Notes under the pieces: model-generated
Database searches by the model: none
Told to the model about the DNA's origin: nothing
Seen by the model: only the letters and a program-made list of their open reading frames with translations
Program-made: the position numbers and the translations under genes
NCBI GenBank assembly: GCA_045631845.1
Contig: JAZQVM010000009.1
Span: 1-8,541 of the forward strand
Origin: CAKSHC01 sp045631845
GTDB lineage: Bacteria; Bacillota; Clostridia; Oscillospirales; UMGS1783
DNA: 8,541 nt
Direction: 5' to 3'
Part shown: positions 1-6,017 of the stretch, piece by piece
Position numbering within the stretch: position 1 is the stretch's first letter
Layout of the letters: every line of letters starts with the position of its first letter

Positions 1-1
1 C

Positions 2-373
2 ATCAGCCGATCAACCCTTTCGGAGTGGAAGAACAAGTATCCGGACATAGCGGACGCCCTAAAACGTGGGCGCATATATGCGGACATGCGTGTAGAGAAT
101 CAGCTGTATCAGAATGCAGTAGGATATACCTACACCGAACAGCAGGCGATCAAGGTCAAGCGCACCTACTGGGATAAGCAAGGGCGTAAATGCGAAGCAG
201 AAGACGTGAAGATTGTGGATGTGGTGCGGTATCATCCCGGAGAAACAACGGCAGAGATCTTCTGGTTAAAGAACCGGATGCCGGAGAATTGGCGGGATAA
301 GATGATCACCGAGCAGGAAGGGCCGGTGAATGTAGAGGTGGAGATGTTCCGTGGCGAACAAGAAGCAACCTAA
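2..373 (+). CDS. terS: Terminase small subunit, 5'-truncated by window edge
   Basis: This is the DNA-recognition subunit of the packaging motor; in known phages it binds the pac or cos region and hands DNA to the large subunit. The reading frame is open from base 2, so the ATG at 86 is internal and the true start lies upstream of the window; 123 residues are visible. The first visible residues (SRSTLSEWKNKYPDIADALK) look like the end of a helix-turn-helix typical of small terminases: a Ser/Thr-rich turn, then the xEWKxKYPD recognition-helix signature. The downstream stretch VENQLYQNAVGYTYTEQQ, also a hallmark of the family, is followed by a basic region and an acidic C-terminal tail. The gene overlaps the large terminase start by 23 nt. 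Subunit identity rests on these motifs and on position; whether packaging is by headful or cos cutting cannot be read here. Confidence 0.88.
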   Translation: MSRSTLSEWKNKYPDIADALKRGRIYADMRVENQLYQNAVGYTYTEQQAIKVKRTYWDKQGRKCEAEDVKIVDVVRYHPGETTAEIFWLKNRMPENWRDKMITEQEGPVNVEVEMFRGEQEAT

Positions 374-1724
374 GACCTTTCGCCTTACCCTTCAGCCTAA
401 GCAACGCATTTTTGTAGAGGCTACGGCGTTTGAGGTGCTATACGGCGGAGCGGCCGGTGGCGGCAAGAGTCAGGCGCAGATCCGAGATGCTTTTATCTAT
501 GCGCTCAAGTACCCGAAGAGTAAACAGCTGATCCTGCGCCGTACCTTCCCCGAATTGGAGAAAAGTTTAATTCGTACAGCTTTAGAATTGTACCCTAAAT
601 CTCTTTGGCAATACAACAGCGGGAAACATACGGGGACATTTGTAAACGGTTCTATTATCGATTTTGGCTATTGTGATAACGAGAATGACGTATACAAATA
701 CCAGTCGGCCGAGTATGACGTGATTCGGTTTGATGAGCTTACTCACTTTACGGAAAGCATGTATGTGTATCTGATCTCCCGTTGCCGTGGTGCGAATGGG
801 TATCCGAAGCAGATCAAGTCGGCCACCAACCCCGGCGGTGTAGGTCACGTATGGGTGAAGGAGCGATTTATTGATATCGGGCCACCGAATGTCAATCATC
901 AGATCGGGAAAACGGATCGGGTGTTTATTCCGTCCAAGGTGACGGATAATTTAGCGTTATTGGAGAATGACCCCGATTACATTGCACGTTTGGAGATGCA
1001 GAGCGGAGATGACAGAAAGGCGTTGCTGGAGGGGTGTTGGGATCTGACGGACGGTATGTTCTTTGATGAATTTAAGAGGGATGTGCACGTGTGCGTCCCC
1101 TTTGAGATCCCACAAACTTGGCGCCGATATCGGGCGCTGGACTACGGCTTGGATATGTTGGCTTGTTATTGGATCGCTGTATCGGATGGCGGAAGAGCCT
1201 ATGTATACAGAGAGTTATATCAGAGCGGACTGATTGCCTCTGAGGCGGCACGGAAGATCTTAGAATGCACACCAACAGGTGAAGAGATACATGCGACATA
1301 CGCCCCGCCCGATCTGTGGAACCGACATCAGGATAGCGGACGCAGTACGGCTGAGATCTTTGCTAAAGAGGGACTGAAGCTGTATCGGGCTAATAACAAT
1401 CGGGTGCAAGGTTGGTTGGATGTGAAGGAATGGTTGAGGGTCCATACCGATGAGCAGGATCGGCCGTGCGCTGATCTATGCATCTTTGATTTGTGTATCA
1501 ACCTGATTCGCACCTTACCGGCGCTCCAGTATGATACCCATAATCGGAACGATACGGCACGGGAGCCGCACGAGCTGACTCATGCGCCCGATGCCTTGCG
1601 GTATTTTATCGCCGGACGTCCAGCACCGAGCCGTCCGATCACATCGGAGCCGGTATACAATTTCAGTATTGAGAAACCAAAACCTCGGCCGAGCGGTCAG
1701 GGCGAGAAGATAAGGAGAATCTAA
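351..1724 (+). CDS. terL: Terminase large subunit (packaging ATPase and nuclease)
   Basis: The 457-residue protein is the motor that translocates DNA into the procapsid through the portal and cuts the concatemer. The N-terminal ATPase domain shows Walker A at residues 32-40 (GGAAGGGKS), Walker B with catalytic Glu at 124-129 (VIRFDE, E129), and the coupling motif SATNPGG at 157-163. The C-terminal RNase H-like nuclease domain shows probable metal-binding acids at D264 (RALDYGLD), D321 (APPDLWNRHQDSG) and D414 (HAPDALRYF). The APPDLW block, the NNRVQGW segment after it and the closing HAPDALRYF motif are typical of Bacillota phage terminases. The start is GTG at 351, preceded by a GGTGGAG-like ribosome site inside the terS end; overlap with terS suggests translational coupling. 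Length is normal and all motifs are intact, so it should be active. The stop shares one base with the next start. Confidence 0.96.
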   Translation: MANKKQPKTFRLTLQPKQRIFVEATAFEVLYGGAAGGGKSQAQIRDAFIYALKYPKSKQLILRRTFPELEKSLIRTALELYPKSLWQYNSGKHTGTFVNGSIIDFGYCDNENDVYKYQSAEYDVIRFDELTHFTESMYVYLISRCRGANGYPKQIKSATNPGGVGHVWVKERFIDIGPPNVNHQIGKTDRVFIPSKVTDNLALLENDPDYIARLEMQSGDDRKALLEGCWDLTDGMFFDEFKRDVHVCVPFEIPQTWRRYRALDYGLDMLACYWIAVSDGGRAYVYRELYQSGLIASEAARKILECTPTGEEIHATYAPPDLWNRHQDSGRSTAEIFAKEGLKLYRANNNRVQGWLDVKEWLRVHTDEQDRPCADLCIFDLCINLIRTLPALQYDTHNRNDTAREPHELTHAPDALRYFIAGRPAPSRPITSEPVYNFSIEKPKPRPSGQGEKIRRI

Positions 1725-1948
1725 TGGAGATCGTAATATGTATTGTAGTGCCTGTGGTGGCTCTTGTTGTTGCACTTATCACGGTATTTGCCGTTGTGGG
1801 TGGGTACCGAATGGGGCGTGGGGTAGTTCACCTGTTTAATCGCAGTTCTCGTAAGCAGGAAAGTGCAGAGCAAGGCCGGGAATCGGTCATTGCGGCCAAT
1901 ATCGAAAGATATGACGGCACGGCCAATGGCCAGCAGGAGGTGCGGTAA
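1724..1948 (+). CDS. Small single-span membrane protein between terL and portal
   Basis: I do not recognise a named family. The 74-residue product has a strongly hydrophobic segment at about residues 3-27 (rich in Val, Ile and Ala), then a glycine/arginine stretch (GGYRMGRG) and a basic, later polar, C-terminal tail. This suggests one membrane helix with the basic side in the cytoplasm. The gene is real: AAGGAG at 1712-1717 sits 6 nt before the ATG, the start overlaps the terL stop (TAATG), and its own stop overlaps the portal start in the same way, with AGGAGG (1935-1940) near its end. Possible roles are tethering the packaging complex at the membrane, a holin-like or superinfection function, or a minor virion part; none can be chosen from sequence. 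Holins usually sit beside an endolysin, which is not visible here. Confidence 0.82.
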   Translation: MEIVICIVVPVVALVVALITVFAVVGGYRMGRGVVHLFNRSSRKQESAEQGRESVIAANIERYDGTANGQQEVR

Positions 1949-3573
1949 TGGATCATACGCTGGCGTGGGACCGTTATCAGCGGGGTATTAGCCATTTGAG
2001 GATGTTCGGTACCATTACCGATACCGAGCAGGCGTACCGTTTCTTCAACGGAGACCAATGGTATGGGGTACAGGCGGGTGATACCAGCCTGCCGGTGTTT
2101 AATGTTATCAAGCCGATCGTGCAATATAAAGTGTCAGTGGTCGGACAAAACAGCATGGAAATGGTGTACCGGCCGCAGGATGCCGTAGATGAGGAATACG
2201 GTGATATTTCGGCCACCTGTACGGCGCTTAACAAAATGGCGAGCAATACATGGGAGCGCCTGAAGATGGATCGGCGCCGATGGGATGATATTCGGGATGC
2301 TGCTATTGTCGGGGATAAGTGCCGATATTTCTACTGGGATGAAGAAAATGAGTGGATTGAAGGGGAAGAGGTAGAGCGATCCAACATCTTCTTCGGTGAT
2401 GAACAGGGTCACGACCTGCAGGCGCAACCGTATATCATTATTGCTCAGCGTCGGCCAGTATCCAGGGTGAAGGAGGAAGCGCACCGCATGGGCGCCTCCA
2501 AGGAAGATGTGGAGAAAATTGTGGCGGATCATGATTTAGCCAATCAGATCAGTCCGCAGGCCCGTGTGGAAATTCAAGATAATGAGCATGGAAAATGTAC
2601 CACCATCATCTGTTTCGAACGTATTGAAGGAAAGATGCGTGTGACTCGATCTACACGGGATGTGGAATATTCCTGTGTGGAGATCGAGGGAATGAAACTA
2701 TATCCGATCGTGAGTTTGGTGTGGAACCGTGTTAAGGGTTCGGCTCGTGGACTGGGAGAGGTTAAGCCGATTATTGCTAATCAGATCGAGATCAACAAAA
2801 CACTGTACCGCAATACACAGGCGGTGAAGATCTATTCCTTGCCACGCATCGTGTATAACGAAAATTTGGAGAACCCCGAGGATATTGAGGCGGTAGGGGT
2901 ACCGCTTCGGGTGAGTGGTAATAACGTGCAGCGAATCCATGAGATTGTGGACTATTTGCGGCCGCAGACATTAAGCAGCGATACTCGCAGTTTGCTGGAC
3001 ACCTACATGGCAGTCACTAAGGACTTGGCCGGTGCTTCCGATGCGGCAATCGGCAACATTAATCCCGAGCAGGCATCCGGAACGGCAATTCTGGCGGTTA
3101 AACGATCCTCGGAGATGCCGATATCCGATTCGATTGAGGCGTACAAGCAGTATGTGGAAGATATTGCATTGGTGTGGTTTGATTTGTGGCGCACCTATGC
3201 TGTCAACGGCTTGGATGTGGTGATTGATGATGCGGAGATTGTACCGGGCGGAACAGCGGCGCAGGTGATTATCCCTCCCCGTGAATTGCTGGCCAATGTA
3301 TCGGTACGTATCGAAGTATCCCCGACCAACCCCTATGATAAATATGCGCAGGAGCTGAGTCTGCAAAATCTGCTCAGCGGCGGCTATATCAGTTTTGAGG
3401 AATATGTGGAGTCCTTGCCGGATGATGCCGTCATGCCCAAGGCCAAGCTCAAGAAGATACTGGAGATGCGGGAGGCACAGGCGCAAAAGCAACCGCCCCC
3501 AGCTCCTCCTGGTATGCCTACCATGGCGCAGGGTGGTCCAACTATGAATCCAATGCCGCAAGGCATGGTATAA
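1948..3573 (+). CDS. Portal protein
   Basis: Twelve copies of a portal form the ring at one head vertex through which DNA enters and leaves, and to which the terminase and later the adaptor bind. The 541-residue product shows features of Bacillota portals related to the P22 type: an N-terminal YRFFNGDQWYG segment (30-40), then FNVIKPIVQYKVSVVGQNSM (51-70), a central wing-like beta region, and a long helical region at about 275-420 containing NQIEINKTLYRNTQ and GNINPEQASGTAI (369-381), which should form the stem, clip and crown helices. The last 30 residues are low-complexity, rich in Pro, Met, Gln and Gly (QPPPAPPGMP onward). It is shorter than P22 gp1 (725 residues) and shows no obvious long C-terminal helical barrel. 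AGGAGG at 1935-1940 precedes the ATG, which overlaps the upstream stop by 1 nt. Family confidence is high; the exact subfamily is less certain. Confidence 0.92.
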   Translation: MDHTLAWDRYQRGISHLRMFGTITDTEQAYRFFNGDQWYGVQAGDTSLPVFNVIKPIVQYKVSVVGQNSMEMVYRPQDAVDEEYGDISATCTALNKMASNTWERLKMDRRRWDDIRDAAIVGDKCRYFYWDEENEWIEGEEVERSNIFFGDEQGHDLQAQPYIIIAQRRPVSRVKEEAHRMGASKEDVEKIVADHDLANQISPQARVEIQDNEHGKCTTIICFERIEGKMRVTRSTRDVEYSCVEIEGMKLYPIVSLVWNRVKGSARGLGEVKPIIANQIEINKTLYRNTQAVKIYSLPRIVYNENLENPEDIEAVGVPLRVSGNNVQRIHEIVDYLRPQTLSSDTRSLLDTYMAVTKDLAGASDAAIGNINPEQASGTAILAVKRSSEMPISDSIEAYKQYVEDIALVWFDLWRTYAVNGLDVVIDDAEIVPGGTAAQVIIPPRELLANVSVRIEVSPTNPYDKYAQELSLQNLLSGGYISFEEYVESLPDDAVMPKAKLKKILEMREAQAQKQPPPAPPGMPTMAQGGPTMNPMPQGMV

Positions 3574-3608
3574 ATCGCAGGAAAGCGTAAAAATCCAAGG
3601 AGAATTTT

Positions 3609-4397
3609 ATGGAACAGCAAGTAACAGGCGCAAACGAGCCGGTCGTCGCCGAACCGGTGAACAATCCTGCCGAGGATACAGCGGTCAAGACTGAACCCAT
3701 CAAAGAAGATGGGGCAGCGACAAAGGGTGAGGTCGCACCTCCCAATCCGAAGCAGAGTGCGGAGGATAATTCCAAATTTGCCAAAATGCGCAGAGAAATG
3801 GAAGCCTCCTCCAAGCGGGTGGCTGAGCTGGAGAAACAGCTGGCCGATCACGATAAGCTGACGGGCACCATCGGAGACCTTTATGGATATAAGGGCACTC
3901 CGGCACAGGTGCGGGATATGCTTATCGCCAATGACAGAGGGATCTCGGTAGAGCAGCTGAATGCGGAGCGTGCGGCCGAAGAAGCAAAAAAGAGATCTCT
4001 TGTCGAGAACGATCCCGAGTACAAGCGTGCCATCGAAGAGAACAAGCACCTGCAGGATGTTCTGGTTCAGGACCGCATGGCAAAGGATCTGCAGCTGCTC
4101 AAAGCCGCATACCCCGACCTCAAGGCCGAGACGGTAGACGATTTGGGCGAGGACTATGCAAAATTGATCGGGCTCGGATGGTCTGCCAAGGAAGCGTATG
4201 AAGGCTCCCTTGCTCGGACACGAGCTAACATGAAAACACCACCGCCGTCCACGGGGCCGGTCAAATCGAATCTGCCTGCTGATAAGGAGTTCTACACTCC
4301 TGAGGAAGTAGACAGGCTGACAGATGCGGATTTTAAGAAGAATCCGAAACTGCTTGATCGGGTCATCGAATCCATGACGAGGTGGAAATCGAATTAG
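3609..4397 (+). CDS. Capsid scaffolding protein
   Basis: The scaffold lines the inside of the procapsid, guides coat assembly and is then released. The 262-residue product fits on composition and place: an acidic, Pro/Ala-rich, probably disordered N-terminus (1-52), a charged coiled coil at about 54-84 (KFAKMRREMEASSKRVAELE), more charged helix at 112-165, a YPDLKAETVDDLGEDYAKLI segment (168-187), a proline linker (PPPSTGP, 211-217), and a short C-terminal helical region with a basic end (FYTPEEVDRLTDADFKKNPK, then MTRWKSN). Scaffolds of this class bind coat through such a basic C-terminal helix-loop-helix. The gene lies directly before the major capsid gene, as expected. AAGGAG at 3597-3602 is 6 nt before the ATG; a 35-nt gap separates it from portal. 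No serine-protease motif is visible, so capsid maturation without a dedicated protease in this block is likely. Confidence 0.88.
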   Translation: MEQQVTGANEPVVAEPVNNPAEDTAVKTEPIKEDGAATKGEVAPPNPKQSAEDNSKFAKMRREMEASSKRVAELEKQLADHDKLTGTIGDLYGYKGTPAQVRDMLIANDRGISVEQLNAERAAEEAKKRSLVENDPEYKRAIEENKHLQDVLVQDRMAKDLQLLKAAYPDLKAETVDDLGEDYAKLIGLGWSAKEAYEGSLARTRANMKTPPPSTGPVKSNLPADKEFYTPEEVDRLTDADFKKNPKLLDRVIESMTRWKSN

Positions 4398-4404
4398 AAA
4401 GGAG
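4398..4404 (+). promoter_or_regulatory. Ribosome binding site of the major capsid gene
   Basis: AAAGGAG lies directly after the scaffold TAG stop and 7 nt before the ATG at 4412. It decides the capsid start: the longer reading frame from a GTG at 4382 would begin inside the scaffold gene and add ten charged residues with no family resemblance, whereas the ATG gives the familiar N-terminus MPYTNFKPT. Confidence 0.85.
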
Positions 4405-4411
4405 AAAAAAT

Positions 4412-5233
4412 ATGCCGTATACTAATTTTAAACCTACGATTTGGTCGAAGTTCATTCTGCGCGAACTGGAAAAGAAGCTTATCTTCTGGGATCTCTGTAA
4501 TCACCAGTATGAAGGTGAGGTTCGACATGGCGAAAAGGTAAGAGTTGTTTCGCCCACTCGCCCGACGATCGGTGATTATAAGGTCGGTACCAACATCAAT
4601 TCTCCCGAAGAGATGGATGGACTGGAGCAACTCTTAGAGATTACGGAGGCCAAATACTTCAACTTTATGGTTGATGATATTGATAAGGCACAATCCATTA
4701 AGGGCATGATGGAAGCCTACATGGGTGAGGCTACGGATGCGCTTGCTTCTGTGCGTGACGAATTTGTTGCCAAGACTGCGGCGCAGGGGTCGGTTTTGAA
4801 TCAGATCACTCAAACCATCTCCTCGGAAGATGACATGAAGAAGGTGATCGATGAGGGGCTTGTGAAACTCTGGGAAGGTAACGTCCCGATCAGCGAACAG
4901 GTATCGATCGTAATGCCTCCGAAATATTATGATCTCTTTAAGTCGAGCATGCAGGCGCTTTACACGGATAATGTTGACCTGATCCGCAAGGGTATTGTGG
5001 GTCGATATTCCGGTGCGGAGGTTCGTATGAGCAACTCGATCTTCAATGACGGAACTCACGATAACATTCTTGTCATGACTCGCAAGGCTGTCGCTGTTGC
5101 CGGTCAGATCAATCAGACCGAGGCGTATAGACCCGAGGGCAGATTTGCAGATGCTGTTAAGGGCTTGGATGTCTATGGTGCCAAAGTTGTTCGTCCGAAG
5201 GAGATCGCTGTCCTGAAACTGAACATCACCTAA
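4412..5233 (+). CDS. Major capsid protein (HK97 fold, P22-coat-like group)
   Basis: The 273-residue product is the shell protein of the head. Its N-terminus MPYTNFKPTIWSKFILRELE followed by LIFWDLCNHQYEGEV and a basic VRHGEKVRVVSPTRPTIGDY stretch (37-56) is typical of a Bacillota phage coat family distantly related to P22 gp5. ITEAKYFNFMVDDIDKAQS (77-95) corresponds to the beta-rich strip and start of the spine helix, then a long acidic helix at 98-125. VSIVMPPKYYDLFK (164-177), GRYSGAEVRMSNSI (197-210) and the final YGAKVVRPKEIAVLKL (255-270) fit the peripheral and axial domains of the HK97 fold. No cleavable N-terminal delta domain is evident; a separate scaffold gene lies directly upstream. 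A hairpin follows 5 nt after the stop, consistent with this being the most highly expressed gene and the end of a transcript segment. Confidence 0.93.
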   Translation: MPYTNFKPTIWSKFILRELEKKLIFWDLCNHQYEGEVRHGEKVRVVSPTRPTIGDYKVGTNINSPEEMDGLEQLLEITEAKYFNFMVDDIDKAQSIKGMMEAYMGEATDALASVRDEFVAKTAAQGSVLNQITQTISSEDDMKKVIDEGLVKLWEGNVPISEQVSIVMPPKYYDLFKSSMQALYTDNVDLIRKGIVGRYSGAEVRMSNSIFNDGTHDNILVMTRKAVAVAGQINQTEAYRPEGRFADAVKGLDVYGAKVVRPKEIAVLKLNIT

Positions 5234-5238
5234 TTTAA

Positions 5239-5261
5239 AAGGGGAGCCAAGTGCTCCCCTT
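5239..5261 (+). terminator. Hairpin terminator or attenuator after the capsid gene
   Basis: A perfect 9-bp stem, AAGGGGAGC (5239-5247) and GCTCCCCTT (5253-5261), closes a 5-nt loop (CAAGT). It begins 5 nt after the capsid stop. The trailing tract is only TATATGG, a weak U-run, so a partial terminator or attenuator (or a 3' RNA stabiliser) that lets some transcription run on into the tail genes is more likely than a complete stop. It is the clearest stem-loop I found in the window. Confidence 0.75.
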
Positions 5262-5402
5262 ATATGGCATTCATAGAGATAGTCGGGGCGGTACCGACAA
5301 ATGCCAAAAAATAGCGATAACAAATCAAATTTTGTGTGTTCGATAGTTAAATAAGGCTAAAATAACAAACTTGCAAGCGAATCTGATGAGTTGCTTATCG
5401 AA
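5262..5402 (+). other. AT-rich non-coding leader between head and tail genes
   Basis: This is the main non-coding stretch. It holds a small hairpin-capable GTCGG/CCGAC pair (5282-5286 and 5294-5298) containing the palindrome CGGTACCG (5289-5296), an AT-rich part (about 5305-5370) with an imperfect 22-bp dyad (5319-5340), an 8-bp palindrome CTTGCAAG (5370-5377), and a weak stem AAGC(G)AA/TTGCTT (5375-5381 and 5391-5396) just before the adaptor ribosome site. TAAAAT at 5358-5363 could serve as a -10 box, but the nearest -35-like TTGTGT (5332-5337) is 20 nt away, longer than the usual 16-18, so I do not call a promoter. No tRNA or protein-coding potential is seen. Confidence 0.5.
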
Positions 5403-5408
5403 AAGGAG
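5403..5408 (+). promoter_or_regulatory. Ribosome binding site of the adaptor gene
   Basis: AAGGAG sits 6 nt before the ATG at 5415 and fixes that start. The in-frame TTG at 5391 has no ribosome site of its own and would place this motif inside the coding region. Confidence 0.85.
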
Positions 5409-5414
5409 AAGAAA

Positions 5415-6005
5415 ATGAAGACTTGGGGCGAACTGAAAAAGGAAATACTCACGCTCGGCTTTGAAAAGGAATACAATTATAGCCGATTTGAGGACAGTGT
5501 ATTGCCGGCAGTCAATCGTGCTATGGTTATGATCTGTGCTACGGTACGGCCGATAAAACGGCGCCTACAGGTAGATCAAGGTCAAACGACCGAATACGAT
5601 ATGCTTGCATTGACGAATGACTTTATGGGTCTTTTTTTGCCCGTAAAGGAGAGGGGGACGGATGAGAGCGTGCCGAGCCGATCCATGACCAATAGTAGTG
5701 TCGTGATCGAGGGTAAGGGTGCGTTTGATATCTACTACTCGGCCAAGCCGGAAAAGATTACGACGGCAACGCCGGACGGGTTTGTTTTGCCGTTGGATGC
5801 CGATGTGGCTGAATTGTTGCCTCTCTTGGCGGCCTATTTCATCTGGTTGGACGATGATGAACGTAAAGCAGTCATGTATTGGAATAACTATGAGGATCTG
5901 AAAATGCAGATTCTATCTGTGGTTGGTCAGAACAAGCCAATGACGGCAAGAGCACGGAAGGTAGATCGCAACAGTATTTTCCATGCATTTCAGATCACGA
6001 TGTAA
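5415..6005 (+). CDS. Head-tail adaptor (connector) protein, probable
   Basis: The 196-residue product most likely forms the ring that docks under the portal after packaging. Evidence is mainly place (first gene after capsid, directly before the nozzle) and architecture: an N-terminal helical part (MKTWGELKKEILTLGFEKEY, then RFEDSVLPAVNRAMVMICAT at 24-43), a central beta-rich part at about 50-125 (FDIYYSAKPEKITTATPDGF), then an acidic helical segment LLPLLAAYFIWLDDDERKAV (134-153) with YWNNYEDLKMQI and a basic C-terminal tail. A helical body with a beta insertion and a closing tail is how P22 gp4-like and related adaptors are built. No enzyme motif is visible. A run of seven T (5632-5638, reading Gly-Leu-Phe-Leu) is in frame and needs no frameshift. 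Function is inferred, not proven by a diagnostic motif. Confidence 0.68.
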   Translation: MKTWGELKKEILTLGFEKEYNYSRFEDSVLPAVNRAMVMICATVRPIKRRLQVDQGQTTEYDMLALTNDFMGLFLPVKERGTDESVPSRSMTNSSVVIEGKGAFDIYYSAKPEKITTATPDGFVLPLDADVAELLPLLAAYFIWLDDDERKAVMYWNNYEDLKMQILSVVGQNKPMTARARKVDRNSIFHAFQITM

Positions 6006-6017
6006 GGCGGTGACTCT

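Noticed and set aside
86..373. A complete 95-residue gene starting at ATG 86
   Set aside because: The frame is open back to base 2 and the upstream residues carry the helix-turn-helix signature of small terminases, so ATG 86 is internal.
3032..3223. 63-codon frame inside the portal gene
   Set aside because: No ribosome site and an arginine/proline-rich shadow composition; the portal frame covers it with clear motifs.
3384..4049. 221-codon open frame on the minus strand
   Set aside because: It is antisense to the portal end and scaffold; the leucine- and cysteine-rich product reflects the codon pattern of the sense genes.
4634..5323. 229-codon open frame on the minus strand
   Set aside because: It is antisense to the major capsid gene, which has clear family motifs; the product has no recognisable features.
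5332..5363. Sigma-70-like promoter (TTGTGT and TAAAAT)
   Set aside because: The spacing is 20 nt and the -35 match is poor; AT-rich sequence gives such matches easily.
5383..5403. Possible hammerhead ribozyme core (CTGATGAG followed by CGAAA)
   Set aside because: The ten bases that would form stem II (GTTGCTTATC) do not pair well, the CGAAA overlaps the adaptor ribosome site, and no suitable stem I or stem III partner with an NUH cleavage site is visible nearby.
5632..5638. Run of seven T as a programmed frameshift site
   Set aside because: The adaptor frame continues normally through it, and no extended product in another frame with family motifs is visible.
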